Part shown: positions 7,351 to 14,907 of the stretch, piece after piece
How the letters are laid out: every line of letters begins with the position of its first letter
How positions within the stretch are numbered: the stretch's first letter is position 1
NCBI GenBank assembly: GCA_030589835.1
Contig: JAUUZS010000028.1
Span: forward strand, 1-14,907
Length of the DNA stretch: 14,907 nt
Reading direction: 5' to 3'
From: Cyclobacteriaceae bacterium
Lineage (GTDB): Bacteria > Bacteroidota > Bacteroidia > Cytophagales > Cyclobacteriaceae
Position numbers and translations under genes: made by a program
The notes under the pieces: model-generated
What the model was told of the DNA's origin: nothing
The model's database searches: none
Seen by the model: the letters and a program-made list of their open reading frames with translations, nothing else

Positions 7351-9303
7351 TCACTCTGCATTTTCCTGTTCGATCCATAATCCATCATCTTTGATTATGC
7401 CAATAAGCTCATCGACAGCATGCTCTGATGGCACTCCCCTCTTTACCACGTTCATGCCACGATATAAGGTAATTTTCCCTTTGCCTGATCCTACATAGCC
7501 GAAATCTGCATCTGCCATTTCCCCAGGCCCATTTACAATACAGCCCATAATACCAATTTTTACCCCTTTCAAATGGTCTGTTTTTGCTCTAATCAAGGCA
7601 GTAGTTTTTTGTAGGTCAAACAAGGTGCGCCCACACGACGGACAAGAGATATATTCCGTTTTTGTAATGCGGGTTCTTGCAGCCTGAAGGATACCAAAAG
7701 AAGTCTTGTTTATGTACGCTACATCTTTCTTTGCTTTTTCGATGACAGAATTCCAGGTGAGCATCACTCCATCCCCTAAACCATCAATTAATAATCCTCC
7801 TACATCGGTTGAGGATTGCAAAAGAAATTGATCTTTAGAAATGTCCTCGTAATCTCTACAAATGACTAGCGGAAAATCCAAGTTCAAATTCTCTAATTCA
7901 ATTATAAACCTTCTCTGCTCTGCCAGACCGTGGGAATTATTCGTCTTCAGAAAAATTACTATGTTTTTACCTTTGAAATCAGCTAATTTCACTGGGTCTG
8001 TCGTGTCGGCATTCATCGCCACAAAATTAAGCTCGTCGTGCCATTTGGTAATCATATCCAATTCGGTATATGGCATCAGAGGATATTGTGAAGTAACCTC
8101 AGCCAGGGATTTCCAAGTCGAATAATCCAGAATCTCCCTCAATCCGTTGGGAAGCAAAAAAGGAATCGGTTTTTTTGCACTGTAAATAAAATCTGCTCCC
8201 TGATCGGTCATGCTAAACTTATCGATCTTTTTATTATAGATGTGCCCAAGAGGTGATAAATCCTCATATTTTTCTATGGACAAATTCGATCCATCGATAA
8301 TCACTCTGGGAACATTATTTCCACCAATAGTATCTGTTTGTGCCGTTTTTCTTTTCGTGTAGCTAAAGGAATCTATCGGATTGACACCAATCCTTTGGAT
8401 TGGCTTATGACCACTTCTTTTTCCGTACCTGTTTACTAAATTAAATGCTACAGGAATTTCAAATTCCGGCTCTTCAGTAAGCGAAACCCGGATTGTATCT
8501 CCTAATCCATCTTCCAGCAGTGTGCCAATCCCGACTGCCGACTTTATTCTGCCATCTTCAGCTTCACCGGCTTCAGTTACTCCCAGGTGGAGCGGATAAG
8601 GCTTTAGCCCTTCTTCATTCAATTTTTGCACCAATAAGCGGTAGGCTTGCACCATGACCCGGGTATTGCTCGATTTCATGGACAGTATAATGTTGAAATA
8701 ATTTTCATCCTCACAAATACGCAAAAACTCCATGGCTGACTCGACCATCCCCAGCGGGGTATCCCCATACCGGCTCATGATCCTGTCGGAAAGCGATCCG
8801 TGGTTAGTGCCTATTCGCATGGCGGTACCATGCGCTTTACATATCCTGACCAATGGAGAAAATCGTCTCCTTATGCGCTCTATTTCTTCATCATATTGAG
8901 AATCAGTATATTCAATTTGTTGAAATTTCTTTTTGTCTACATAGTTTCCCGGGTTAATCCGAACCTTCTCAACGATCTTTGCAGCAATTTCTGCCGCATT
9001 TGGGGTGAAATGAATGTCTGCGATCAGGGGCACATTAAAACCACAGCGCTTCAATTCATTTTTGATATTACCAAGATTTTCTGCCTCTTTAATACTTGGT
9101 GCTGTAATTCTTACGTATTCGCAGCCAGCCTCAATCATTCGTATAGATTGCGCTACTGTGCCAGCGGTATCCATAGTATCAACGGTGGTCATAGATTGGA
9201 CACGAATCGGATGTTTTGCGCCCAATGGCAGGTGGCCAATATTCACTTCCAGGCTTTCTCTTCTTGAATATTGCGTTATGCTGTTACAATAGGAAATGGA
9301 CAT
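7351..9303 (-). CDS. ispG: 4-hydroxy-3-methylbut-2-en-1-yl diphosphate synthase (long form)
   Basis: Encodes 650 residues from the ATG at 9303. The frame extends to a TTG at 9330, but ATG 9303 gives the usual N-terminus (MSISYCNSITQYSRRES) and leaves room for a leader after the -7 element at 9344-9351. IspG (GcpE) uses a [4Fe-4S] cluster to convert methylerythritol cyclodiphosphate to HMBPP, the penultimate step of the MEP isoprenoid pathway. The N-terminal TIM-barrel carries VQSMTTVDTMDT, DIHFTPNAAEIA and RINPGN. The C-terminal cluster domain has Cys554 and Cys557 (CPSCGRT), Cys588 and Glu595 (GCIVNGPGE), with spacing like E. coli IspG. About 250 extra residues separate the two domains. This long, three-part form is known from Bacteroidota, Chlamydiae and plants, so the length is not an anomaly. 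Confidence 0.97.
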   Translation of the reverse strand: MSISYCNSITQYSRRESLEVNIGHLPLGAKHPIRVQSMTTVDTMDTAGTVAQSIRMIEAGCEYVRITAPSIKEAENLGNIKNELKRCGFNVPLIADIHFTPNAAEIAAKIVEKVRINPGNYVDKKKFQQIEYTDSQYDEEIERIRRRFSPLVRICKAHGTAMRIGTNHGSLSDRIMSRYGDTPLGMVESAMEFLRICEDENYFNIILSMKSSNTRVMVQAYRLLVQKLNEEGLKPYPLHLGVTEAGEAEDGRIKSAVGIGTLLEDGLGDTIRVSLTEEPEFEIPVAFNLVNRYGKRSGHKPIQRIGVNPIDSFSYTKRKTAQTDTIGGNNVPRVIIDGSNLSIEKYEDLSPLGHIYNKKIDKFSMTDQGADFIYSAKKPIPFLLPNGLREILDYSTWKSLAEVTSQYPLMPYTELDMITKWHDELNFVAMNADTTDPVKLADFKGKNIVIFLKTNNSHGLAEQRRFIIELENLNLDFPLVICRDYEDISKDQFLLQSSTDVGGLLIDGLGDGVMLTWNSVIEKAKKDVAYINKTSFGILQAARTRITKTEYISCPSCGRTLFDLQKTTALIRAKTDHLKGVKIGIMGCIVNGPGEMADADFGYVGSGKGKITLYRGMNVVKRGVPSEHAVDELIGIIKDDGLWIEQENAE

Positions 9304-9343
9304 TTGTACATCAAAATGGTTTACTGACAAAAATATAGAACTG

Positions 9344-9351
9344 CAAATTTA
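9344..9351 (-). promoter_or_regulatory. ispG: TAAATTTG, -7 element candidate for ispG
   Basis: On the minus strand TAAATTTG matches TAnnTTTG exactly. The closest TTG upstream is about 27 bases away, beyond the normal spacing, so only the -7 half is convincing. Transcription from here would begin near 9338 and support translation from ATG 9303 rather than TTG 9330. Confidence 0.3.
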
Positions 9352-9416
9352 ACCTTTCGACACATAAATTGTAGTGAACAAGGGCTCTTTTAATGAAAAA
9401 AAGAAGGGTGCTATAA

Positions 9417-9956
9417 CTAAAAAATCTGTTTGAATTTACTTTGTGCAAAATGCAAGGCGGTATAACCTCCGACAATGCCTCCTATGAGATGAGACTCCCA
9501 CGAAATACCCTGTTGATTGGGGAGCAATCCATACACCAAGCCTCCATAAAAAAAGATGATGATCAAAGAAATCGCCAATGACTTAAAATCCTTCTTAAAA
9601 AATCCATAAAAAATGAGAAAAAAGGCAATCCCATATACCAATCCGCTGGCTCCAATATGTAAAGATGGCCTGGCAAAGACCCATACAAGTATATTGGTGA
9701 GAAAATAACTTACGACAAAAACTCTTTTTGCGATTTTTTCATGAAAAAAGAAAAGTGTCCATCCTAAAAACAACAATGGAAAGGTATTGGAAAAGATGTG
9801 TACACTACTCCCGTGAATGAGCGGTGCAGCAAAAATGCCTATCAATCCGTGAGTTGTTCGTGGCAAGATGCCATATCTGCTTAAATCAATTCCCAGAAAA
9901 AATTCTACTGAAAACACTGCCCACATCAAAAAAACAAACCTGAATAAAAATACCAT
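9417..9956 (-). CDS. Rhomboid-family intramembrane serine protease
   Basis: Encodes 179 residues from ATG 9956; the frame continues to a TTG at 9980, which would add eight residues and cannot be excluded. Several hydrophobic membrane segments are evident. Rhomboid hallmarks are present: HIFSN (His53, Asn57) in the second segment, the nucleophile in GASG (Ser104), and the partner histidine in SHLIGG (His156), giving the Ser-His dyad. Rhomboids cleave transmembrane helices of substrate proteins within the bilayer. This is a minimal six-helix-like form without extra soluble domains. It begins 37 bases after the stop of the TerB-like gene (13 with the TTG start), so the two are probably co-transcribed. 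The substrate is unknown. Confidence 0.9.
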   Translation of the reverse strand: MVFLFRFVFLMWAVFSVEFFLGIDLSRYGILPRTTHGLIGIFAAPLIHGSSVHIFSNTFPLLFLGWTLFFFHEKIAKRVFVVSYFLTNILVWVFARPSLHIGASGLVYGIAFFLIFYGFFKKDFKSLAISLIIIFFYGGLVYGLLPNQQGISWESHLIGGIVGGYTALHFAQSKFKQIF

Positions 9957-9993
9957 TGAATATAATTTCGTAGATACCAATCTTTAACCCGGA

Positions 9994-10467
9994 CTATATA
10001 TCTGATTTGGAAGGATCATCCATCATTTTCAAATCAATAAATTTCGATTCTGCGAAAGATACTGAAAGTAAACCAAAAAATCCTCCTGAGGCGTGTGCTA
10101 CTTTATAGGCAAAATCACGGAAGCTCAAATAAAGCTGATAAGAAAAGTCCTTGGGAAGCTTCGGAAAAAAGTAGTTTACACGCCTTAATTTTTTTAATAA
10201 AAAATCCACTCTCGCCACTTTATCTTTTGGCATTAGGGAGATGTAACCTTTTAGATTTACTGCAAACTTATCGGCTACGTCCTTGTAGTAATCTATAATC
10301 AAATGATTTTCGGTTTGTTGCTTTTGATTGGCAATCTGGATGGACTTATTAAACTCCGTCTTATCAATTTTGTTATCCGCACCGGCGATAAGGATGGAAA
10401 TCCAGACGGGAATTAAGTGTAATTCCGCAATTTCGTCTTCTGTTAAATTGATTAACGTATTTTGCAT
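9994..10467 (-). CDS. TerB-like protein of unknown function
   Basis: Encodes 157 residues, mostly helical, with no signal peptide or membrane helix. The segment WISILIAGADNKIDKTEF (22-39) resembles the acidic metal-binding-like helix of TerB and TerB-like proteins, and VAHASGGFFGLLSVSFAESK (123-142) resembles their C-terminal portion. TerB-like domains are linked to tellurite and envelope stress, but function is not established, and no other ter genes are nearby. It is probably cytoplasmic. It sits just upstream of the rhomboid protease gene, suggesting co-transcription. A 28-codon ORF in the same frame ends in TGA four bases... before this ATG (stop at 10471-10473). The similarity is motif-level only. 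Confidence 0.65.
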   Translation of the reverse strand: MQNTLINLTEDEIAELHLIPVWISILIAGADNKIDKTEFNKSIQIANQKQQTENHLIIDYYKDVADKFAVNLKGYISLMPKDKVARVDFLLKKLRRVNYFFPKLPKDFSYQLYLSFRDFAYKVAHASGGFFGLLSVSFAESKFIDLKMMDDPSKSDI

Positions 10468-10470
10468 CCC

Positions 10471-10557
10471 TCAAAAAATATTATCCTGCCTACAAAAATT
10501 AACGATCGATAATGGAAGCGTTTCCACCAATGTAGCATTAAAATCAATATCTGACAT
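10471..10557 (-). CDS. Possible 28-residue leader peptide ORF
   Basis: An ATG at 10557, preceded by AGGAAG, opens 28 codons (MSDIDFNATLVETLPLSIVN then FCRQDNIF) ending in TGA at 10473-10471, three bases before the ATG of the TerB-like gene and in the same frame. The composition looks protein-like. It could be a leader peptide giving translational coupling, the 5' end of a longer protein interrupted by a nonsense change, or chance. The frame remains open upstream to a TTG before an earlier TGA. Confidence 0.3.
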   Translation of the reverse strand: MSDIDFNATLVETLPLSIVNFCRQDNIF

Positions 10558-10833
10558 ATCTTCCTGTGGGTCACAACTTAACTTATACAATCAGGAAAAA
10601 TAAACGCAGAGATGAAAATAATTGCAATTTTACTCATTTATATAAAATTAGAAGAGCCAATGCCATATGTAAAATATAGCTATTTAAATTGGTTTACTGG
10701 TTAGTAGGCATTTATGATTAACACAGGCACGGCCTGTTTCAATTGTTTATTGTGCTTGCTTTGAATTAGAATTGAATTTAATCACTCCGTCATTAAGAAT
10801 CAAATGGAAATGAATTTGTTTTATAAATAGCGA

Positions 10834-10873
10834 AGGAGATGGCACCGGCTATTGAAAACCTGAGCCATCTCCT
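10834..10873 (-). terminator. Terminator-like hairpin after TonB-dependent receptor gene
   Basis: AGGAGATGGC (10834-10843) and GCCATCTCCT (10864-10873) form a perfect 10-bp stem with a 20-base loop, 22 bases beyond the receptor stop codon. On the minus strand it is followed by an AT-rich stretch but not a pure T run. Position supports termination of the repeat-protein and receptor operon. Confidence 0.6.
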
Positions 10874-10895
10874 CATCATGTTCTTTCAATCTGAA

Positions 10896-13280
10896 TTAAA
10901 AATGAAGGGTATACATCAGCACCGGCAATAAAGGCAATTGCGTAGAATACACAATTTCATCTGTCGTAGCGTTGTACCAATTGTCAAGTTGAGCAGCGTT
11001 ATTGGTAAAATTCTGAATGTCGAGCTTCAATTCCTGGCTGGTCCTTTTGTTGTTAATCCGATATGCTATCGCCAGGTTTCCTGTAAAAATATCCTCTCCT
11101 TTTTCTGAATACGCCAACTCTTCACGGTATACGGTATGTCCTTCCTCCCGCGAGGCCTCCAAATCAATTGGTGTGCGCCTTCTGCCTCCTGCCAGGGAAA
11201 TTTTTGCATTGACACTCAATACCTTATTCTTATCTCCCCGACTTGAAAGTATAAATTCTTTTCCAATCAAAACATTGCCCAAGTAATTGACATTAAATCG
11301 AGTGTCTCGCTCAACATTATCCATTGCGGTATATTTCGATTGAAACAACGATGAAGACAACATGTAATAATAATTGTTGGCAAAATATCGTTCGAGGGTG
11401 AGTTCCAGTCCGTAATTATGCCCGGTGCCAGAATTCACAAGTTTTCGCATCGTATATCCTTCGATCGAATTGATCAGGGAAAACGAACTGTGCGGATCAT
11501 CCTCAACAGGAATATTATATAAATCCTGATAATACAGCTCAGCCTTTAGCAACAGGTTTCTGCTTAGCATATTGTTATACCCAAGCACGTAATGATGTGC
11601 TTTGGAAAAATCCAGGTTTTCATTTAGCAAGCTGGCATTGCCATCATTTGCACTTTGAAAAGAATAGTAATTCACCAATGATTCCATTTTACTATGCATT
11701 CCATATGCTGCCGATAAGGTTTGTGTGGGTGAAAATGCCCACTGAAGACCTATCCTGGGTTCTATAGCGATGTTGTCATTCATTTCAGTTCCTATGAAAT
11801 GAACGCCTGATATAGCCGTAAAGTCCTCTGTCAGCCGGTATTTCCAACTTGCAAAACCGTGATATAATCCCGTATTTCCCTTCGAATCCTGTTCCCTAAC
11901 CAACTCTCCCTGGTCTTCATAATAGACATCGGCGAAATAGTCGTAGAATTTTCGGTCATATATCAAACCGGTTTGAAGCTTATTTTTTGCATTGAATTTA
12001 TGGTGAAGAGTCATGGTAGCCTTAGCAGTGTAATTCCTGAAAAAGCCATCATAATAAGGACGGAACTCTTGATTTTCATCCAGCTCCTCGCCTACCCCAC
12101 CGCTACCACTTTCCGACAAGGAAAGGTTGGTTTCAATATAGGTTTTATTGCTAAATAAATACCGGTGTCCAAGACCTATCACGCCCATATCCGCCTTCCA
12201 GCTTCCTTTTTCCAGGATAATATCTTCGTTTTCCTCATCCTTTACATCTTCATAAATTTTGCTCTTTCCTCCCAGGCCAAACAATGAGAATGTACCTGCA
12301 TTTCTGGTTGGAAATTGAAATTTAAAGGATAGATCCTGATATTTGGGCACGCCACCAAAATCAACAATATTCATTTGATCCAATATAGATAGTGTGGAAT
12401 AGCGGTAGTTCACCAGGTACGAAGCGCCTCCTCCTAAGCTAAATGGCCCTTCGAGTGTGACATCCGTGCCCAAAATCCCAACAGAAACTGCATATTCTCT
12501 TTTTTCGTTGTTCCCATTTCGAAGCCGCATGTCAAATACTCCGGAAAACGCATTTCCATATTCTGCCGGGAATGCACCACTAAAAAAGTCGCTATTGGAC
12601 AGCATGGCGCTATTCAGAGCATTAATCGGGCCACCGGTACTTCCTTCATCTGCAAAATGATTGGGATTGGGAATCTCAATGCCTTCTAACCTCCATTGAA
12701 TTCCCTTAGGTGAATTTCCCCTTACAATAATAATATTATCCCCTTCAGCAGAAGTATTGTTGCCGGCAAAAGCGGATACCATCCGTGCGGGATCATTGAA
12801 GGCCCCTGCATAGCGCTGAGTTTCCTCTACGGAAAACTGCCTGGCACTCACTACTGCCATTTCATTGATTACTCCACTTTTATCTTGCTGATTGGCTATG
12901 ATCACAAGCTCGTCCATTTTCACCATAGACTCTACCAAATCTATATTCAGGAGAAATTCCTTTGCAGAACCAATGAGCAAATTCGGTATTAATTTTTCCT
13001 CGTAACCGATGCAAGTGATTTTTAAGCTCACACGCCCAACCGCCACCTTTTCAATTCTAAATTCTCCATTTGCATCCGTACTTGATCCTAAAATTGGATC
13101 TGAATTAAGTACAATGATGTTTGCACCAATGACAGGATTTTTAGAATCCTGATCGGTTATTTCGCCCCTTATAGTCTGATGAAGATCTGCTGCATGTGAA
13201 GATATTGCAGATAATAGCGACACGACTAAAAATGAAACAGCTACAGCAAAAAGAACTTTAAGTTTAATTGAATGATTCAT
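10896..13280 (-). CDS. TonB-dependent receptor with carboxypeptidase-regulatory-like domain
   Basis: Encodes 794 residues. A signal peptide (about 1-30, ending Ser-His-Ala) is followed by a carboxypeptidase-regulatory-like beta-sandwich (about 36-116: IRGEITDQDSKNPVIGANI, STDANGEFRIEKV). A TonB-box-like MDELVIIA (122-129) precedes the plug (about 145-256: IIIVRGNSPKGIQWRLEGIE, FFSGAFPAEYGNAFSGVFDM). A beta-barrel rich in alternating aromatic strands then runs to a terminal Phe. Such receptors import large or scarce substrates across the outer membrane using TonB energy. The plug pattern fits a Bacteroidota subgroup of orphan receptors lacking a SusD partner, and none is present here. The gene follows the 16-residue-repeat protein by 33 bases, so they are almost certainly co-transcribed. 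The ligand is unknown. Confidence 0.93.
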   Translation of the reverse strand: MNHSIKLKVLFAVAVSFLVVSLLSAISSHAADLHQTIRGEITDQDSKNPVIGANIIVLNSDPILGSSTDANGEFRIEKVAVGRVSLKITCIGYEEKLIPNLLIGSAKEFLLNIDLVESMVKMDELVIIANQQDKSGVINEMAVVSARQFSVEETQRYAGAFNDPARMVSAFAGNNTSAEGDNIIIVRGNSPKGIQWRLEGIEIPNPNHFADEGSTGGPINALNSAMLSNSDFFSGAFPAEYGNAFSGVFDMRLRNGNNEKREYAVSVGILGTDVTLEGPFSLGGGASYLVNYRYSTLSILDQMNIVDFGGVPKYQDLSFKFQFPTRNAGTFSLFGLGGKSKIYEDVKDEENEDIILEKGSWKADMGVIGLGHRYLFSNKTYIETNLSLSESGSGGVGEELDENQEFRPYYDGFFRNYTAKATMTLHHKFNAKNKLQTGLIYDRKFYDYFADVYYEDQGELVREQDSKGNTGLYHGFASWKYRLTEDFTAISGVHFIGTEMNDNIAIEPRIGLQWAFSPTQTLSAAYGMHSKMESLVNYYSFQSANDGNASLLNENLDFSKAHHYVLGYNNMLSRNLLLKAELYYQDLYNIPVEDDPHSSFSLINSIEGYTMRKLVNSGTGHNYGLELTLERYFANNYYYMLSSSLFQSKYTAMDNVERDTRFNVNYLGNVLIGKEFILSSRGDKNKVLSVNAKISLAGGRRRTPIDLEASREEGHTVYREELAYSEKGEDIFTGNLAIAYRINNKRTSQELKLDIQNFTNNAAQLDNWYNATTDEIVYSTQLPLLPVLMYTLHF

Positions 13281-13313
13281 AACGTTGTGATTTTGTTTGT
13301 TGTTGAAAAAGGA

Positions 13314-14546
13314 TTAAAATCGTATTCCTAAATTGAACCCTGGATATACTACTGTTCTTGTCTCTCCATGCGTTTCATGATAAAAAGACATTTTGGGATT
13401 GATAAGGTTTCCACCAGGCAGTCCTTCTTCATCTTTCAGTTGAGAAACATGCACATTTAGCGAAGGGCCTCCATATATTTTCAGTTTCCCCAGATCATAC
13501 GATACATTGATTTTGAACCTGTTGAGAAGATTGAGGTCTTCAGTCCACCATTCATTTTCGTTGATGTGTGTGGCGGTCAAATCAAAGTTTAACTCCCATT
13601 TCTCACGTATTGGCAATACTGATCCAAATCCGAATCCTACTCCCCACATTTCCTTTCCTTCCTGCTTCCTGTAACCCACCGTAAAAATATTGTATAGCTT
13701 TGGCATGCCCATTTTGTAGGTGGCATTGACCCAGAATGCATCATTAGCTTCCAGTTCAAACGCATAGTATCCGTTCTTAACTACGCTGATCAAACCAATT
13801 GGAATTCCTTTTTCGACAGTATCTGATACGTTAATCAGCCCCAGCTGAAGCCCCTTGAGTTTTTTGGTATAATTGACCAGGCCGGAAATTTGAGCCCCTT
13901 CTACTTCATGAGTTGAAACATTAATTAGCCCGGCTGCCTGGATCTTCGAGGATTTTCCATAATTTACATTAATGAGCCCTGCAAGCTGAGTACCCTCGCC
14001 TTCTGAGCCATTTACATTGCTTATTCCTGCCAGCTGCACTCCATGGTTTCCTTCCGGCGTAACATTCGCAATTCCACCTGCCTGAAAAGCCCAAGATTCA
14101 TTGCTCACATAATTGGTAATGCCGGCGAAATGAGCACCCTTCGAAGGCCCTTTTATCACATTTGTTATTCCAGCAAATTGTACCCCTGTAGTGAGCTTAA
14201 GATCAATATTGTAGAGCCCTCCAAATTGAACCCCTTTACTGATTCCTGTAGTCAGGTTGCCTAGTCCGGCCATTTGAAATCCACTCACATCGCCTTTTGT
14301 AGTATTGTGCAATCCACCTAATTCAAAGCCGGAAACACCCCCGGAAACGCCATAAAACATATTAAAGGAGATGTTATTGGAGGTTATGGATGAATATGTT
14401 CCATTTGATCCTATTGGGGCAATAAGCGTGAATTGGGCAAATCGATGATCCTTTATTTCGTCTTCGCCGTTGGTAGCATGTGCTGAGTTCATTGCGGCAA
14501 AAACCGCAAGAATTATTAAACTTAGTAATTTGAAGTGGTGTCTCAT
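13314..14546 (-). CDS. Exported surface protein with 16-residue repeats (LA_2272-like)
   Basis: Encodes 410 residues with a signal peptide (1-24, ending Ser-Ala-His-Ala). Residues 73-260 contain about twelve near-perfect repeats of 15-16 residues with the pattern G-h-Q-h-A/G-G-h-x-N-h (h hydrophobic), for example GVQFAGITNV and GTQLAGLINV. This resembles the repeats of proteins annotated as LA_2272-family surface repeat proteins; the name is from memory. Strict periodicity with alternating hydrophobics suggests a solenoid or repeated hairpin structure. The remaining residues (about 260-410) look like outer-membrane beta-strands, with aromatic alternation and a final NLGIRF, so the whole may be an outer-membrane protein. 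It is the first gene of a likely operon with the TonB-dependent receptor 33 bases downstream. Function is unknown. Confidence 0.72.
   Translation of the reverse strand: MRHHFKLLSLIILAVFAAMNSAHATNGEDEIKDHRFAQFTLIAPIGSNGTYSSITSNNISFNMFYGVSGGVSGFELGGLHNTTKGDVSGFQMAGLGNLTTGISKGVQFGGLYNIDLKLTTGVQFAGITNVIKGPSKGAHFAGITNYVSNESWAFQAGGIANVTPEGNHGVQLAGISNVNGSEGEGTQLAGLINVNYGKSSKIQAAGLINVSTHEVEGAQISGLVNYTKKLKGLQLGLINVSDTVEKGIPIGLISVVKNGYYAFELEANDAFWVNATYKMGMPKLYNIFTVGYRKQEGKEMWGVGFGFGSVLPIREKWELNFDLTATHINENEWWTEDLNLLNRFKINVSYDLGKLKIYGGPSLNVHVSQLKDEEGLPGGNLINPKMSFYHETHGETRTVVYPGFNLGIRF
13767..14330 (-). repeat. Twelve 16-residue coding repeats (about 48 bp each)
   Basis: Repeat starts at residues 73, 89, 105, 121, 137, 153, 169, 185, 201, 217, 232 and 247; the first nine units are exactly 16 residues, and units 10 and 11 are 15. 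The conserved core is a hydrophobic residue, Gln, hydrophobic, small, Gly, hydrophobic, any, Asn. DNA copies have diverged, indicating old repeats kept by selection on protein rather than recent expansion. Confidence 0.9.
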
Positions 14547-14802
14547 TTTGAAATTATTTTTATTTGAAATTCAATGGTTCGACAACTATCCCTGGACTTA
14601 CCCTTATCGCCTTACATAATTTTTTAACAAATAATTTCACCACGTATCAAATAGTTGTATCTATACACCCTCAGAGGTAGTTTTTTAGTATAAAAACCAG
14701 ATAATTTTTCTATTCAATTAATTGTAAATAATGTATTATAAAGGCCCACTCTCCTTTGATCCGTCATAAGCAAGCACCATCGAAAAGGTATCTCCCGATA
14801 TA
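14547..14802. other. Upstream region of repeat-protein and receptor operon
   Basis: AT-rich sequence containing the near-palindrome at 14665-14681 and no convincing gene. TATTTG occurs on the minus strand in this stretch, but none gives a full TAnnTTTG with a proper -33 partner, so the promoter is not located. Confidence 0.5.
14665..14681. promoter_or_regulatory. Near-palindromic operator candidate upstream of repeat-protein gene
   Basis: ACACCCTCAGAGGTAGT is symmetrical around A14673, with 6 of 8 arm positions pairing (inner four perfect). It lies about 120 bases upstream of the repeat-protein start at 14546. Dyad symmetry and position suit a regulator binding site, but no regulator is identified. 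Confidence 0.35.
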
Positions 14803-14907
14803 GAGTCTGTCCATAAAGTGCTTGATTTTTGAAATGTTGAGATTTTTGATGAATTTTTGGCTTTCTCAATGCAGCAAATGCCTGGGTATTAGGCAAATTG
14901 AGAAAGG
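14803..14907. mobile_element. Possible end of an insertion sequence (partial)
   Basis: GAGTCTGTCCATAAAGTG at 14803-14820 resembles the terminal inverted repeats of some DDE-transposase insertion sequences (IS1182/IS5-like, from memory). It is followed by a nested hairpin: CTTTCTCAAT (14861-14870) with ATTGAGAAAG (14897-14906), enclosing TGCCT/AGGCA (14879-14883, 14891-14895). The element would continue past the window edge; no transposase motif is visible. Confidence 0.3.

Larger units (their letters stand above)
10468..10895. other. 428-bp AT-rich intergenic region
   Basis: Between the TonB-dependent receptor and TerB-like genes, both on the minus strand. It holds the 28-codon ORF (10471-10557), a small hairpin (10723-10737: ACAGGC, ACG, GCCTGT) and a terminator-like stem (10834-10873). 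The rest is low-GC sequence in which I see no gene, tRNA or recognisable repeat. A promoter for the TerB-like gene is expected here but no convincing two-part match was found. Confidence 0.6.

Noticed and set aside
8800..9292. Overlapping plus-strand frames over ispG
   Set aside because: Shadows of the strongly conserved IspG TIM-barrel coding region on the minus strand.
7351..9303. IspG length taken as a gene fusion
   Set aside because: The extra central domain is a known feature of IspG from Bacteroidota, Chlamydiae and plants.
9304..9330. N-terminal extension of IspG from TTG
   Set aside because: ATG 9303 is the first ATG, fits the usual family N-terminus, and leaves room for a leader after the -7 element.
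9370..9410. AT-rich short inverted repeat after the rhomboid gene as a terminator
   Set aside because: Only about six A-T pairs with no GC-rich core; too weak to call.
13767..14330. CRISPR array or DNA-level tandem repeat
   Set aside because: The periodicity is in the protein; the underlying DNA units are diverged and there are no spacers.
14714..14896. 60-residue minus-strand frame at the window edge
   Set aside because: It starts with TTG and runs through the putative insertion-sequence end and flanking DNA, so it cannot be one natural gene; a transposase C-terminus is possible but not shown.

Overview
The window looks like chromosomal DNA from a Bacteroidota bacterium, most likely of the Cytophagales or a close relative. 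It is AT-rich, few genes have a clear Shine-Dalgarno sequence, and several upstream regions carry TAnnTTTG-like -7 elements. Other pointers are a TonB-dependent receptor with an N-terminal carboxypeptidase-regulatory-like domain, an IspG of the long, insert-containing type, and many signal peptides ending near Ala-Gln. No rRNA, tRNA, CRISPR array or complete transposon was seen.

Layout. Bases 87-1749 (+) hold two tandem, diverged paralogues of small exported DUF4097-like proteins. A convergent gene at 1875-2711 (-) encodes an exported alpha/beta-hydrolase of the carboxylesterase type. Bases 3061-5948 (+) encode a membrane-fusion (periplasmic adaptor) protein and a TolC-type outer-membrane channel, with no inner-membrane pump between or beside them. 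On the minus strand from 10467 down to 6081 lie a TerB-like protein, a rhomboid protease, IspG (isoprenoid biosynthesis), an MmcQ/YjbR protein and a small lipoprotein. Bases 14546-10896 (-) hold a likely two-gene operon: an exported protein with about twelve 16-residue repeats followed by an orphan TonB-dependent receptor (no SusD partner). The last roughly 100 bases may be the end of an insertion sequence that continues outside the window.

How the genes work together. Most of the window concerns the cell envelope. The adaptor and TolC channel would form the outer two-thirds of a tripartite exporter. The repeat protein and the TonB-dependent receptor are likely co-transcribed and probably sit together at the outer membrane. 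The TerB-like protein and the rhomboid protease appear co-transcribed. IspG is the one clear core metabolic enzyme.

The least explained items are the 16-residue-repeat protein and its pairing with the receptor, the pump-less efflux pair, several perfect inverted repeats in intergenic DNA (49-63, 889-971, 2856-2891, 4395-4409), and a 28-codon ORF directly ahead of, and in frame with, the TerB-like gene.
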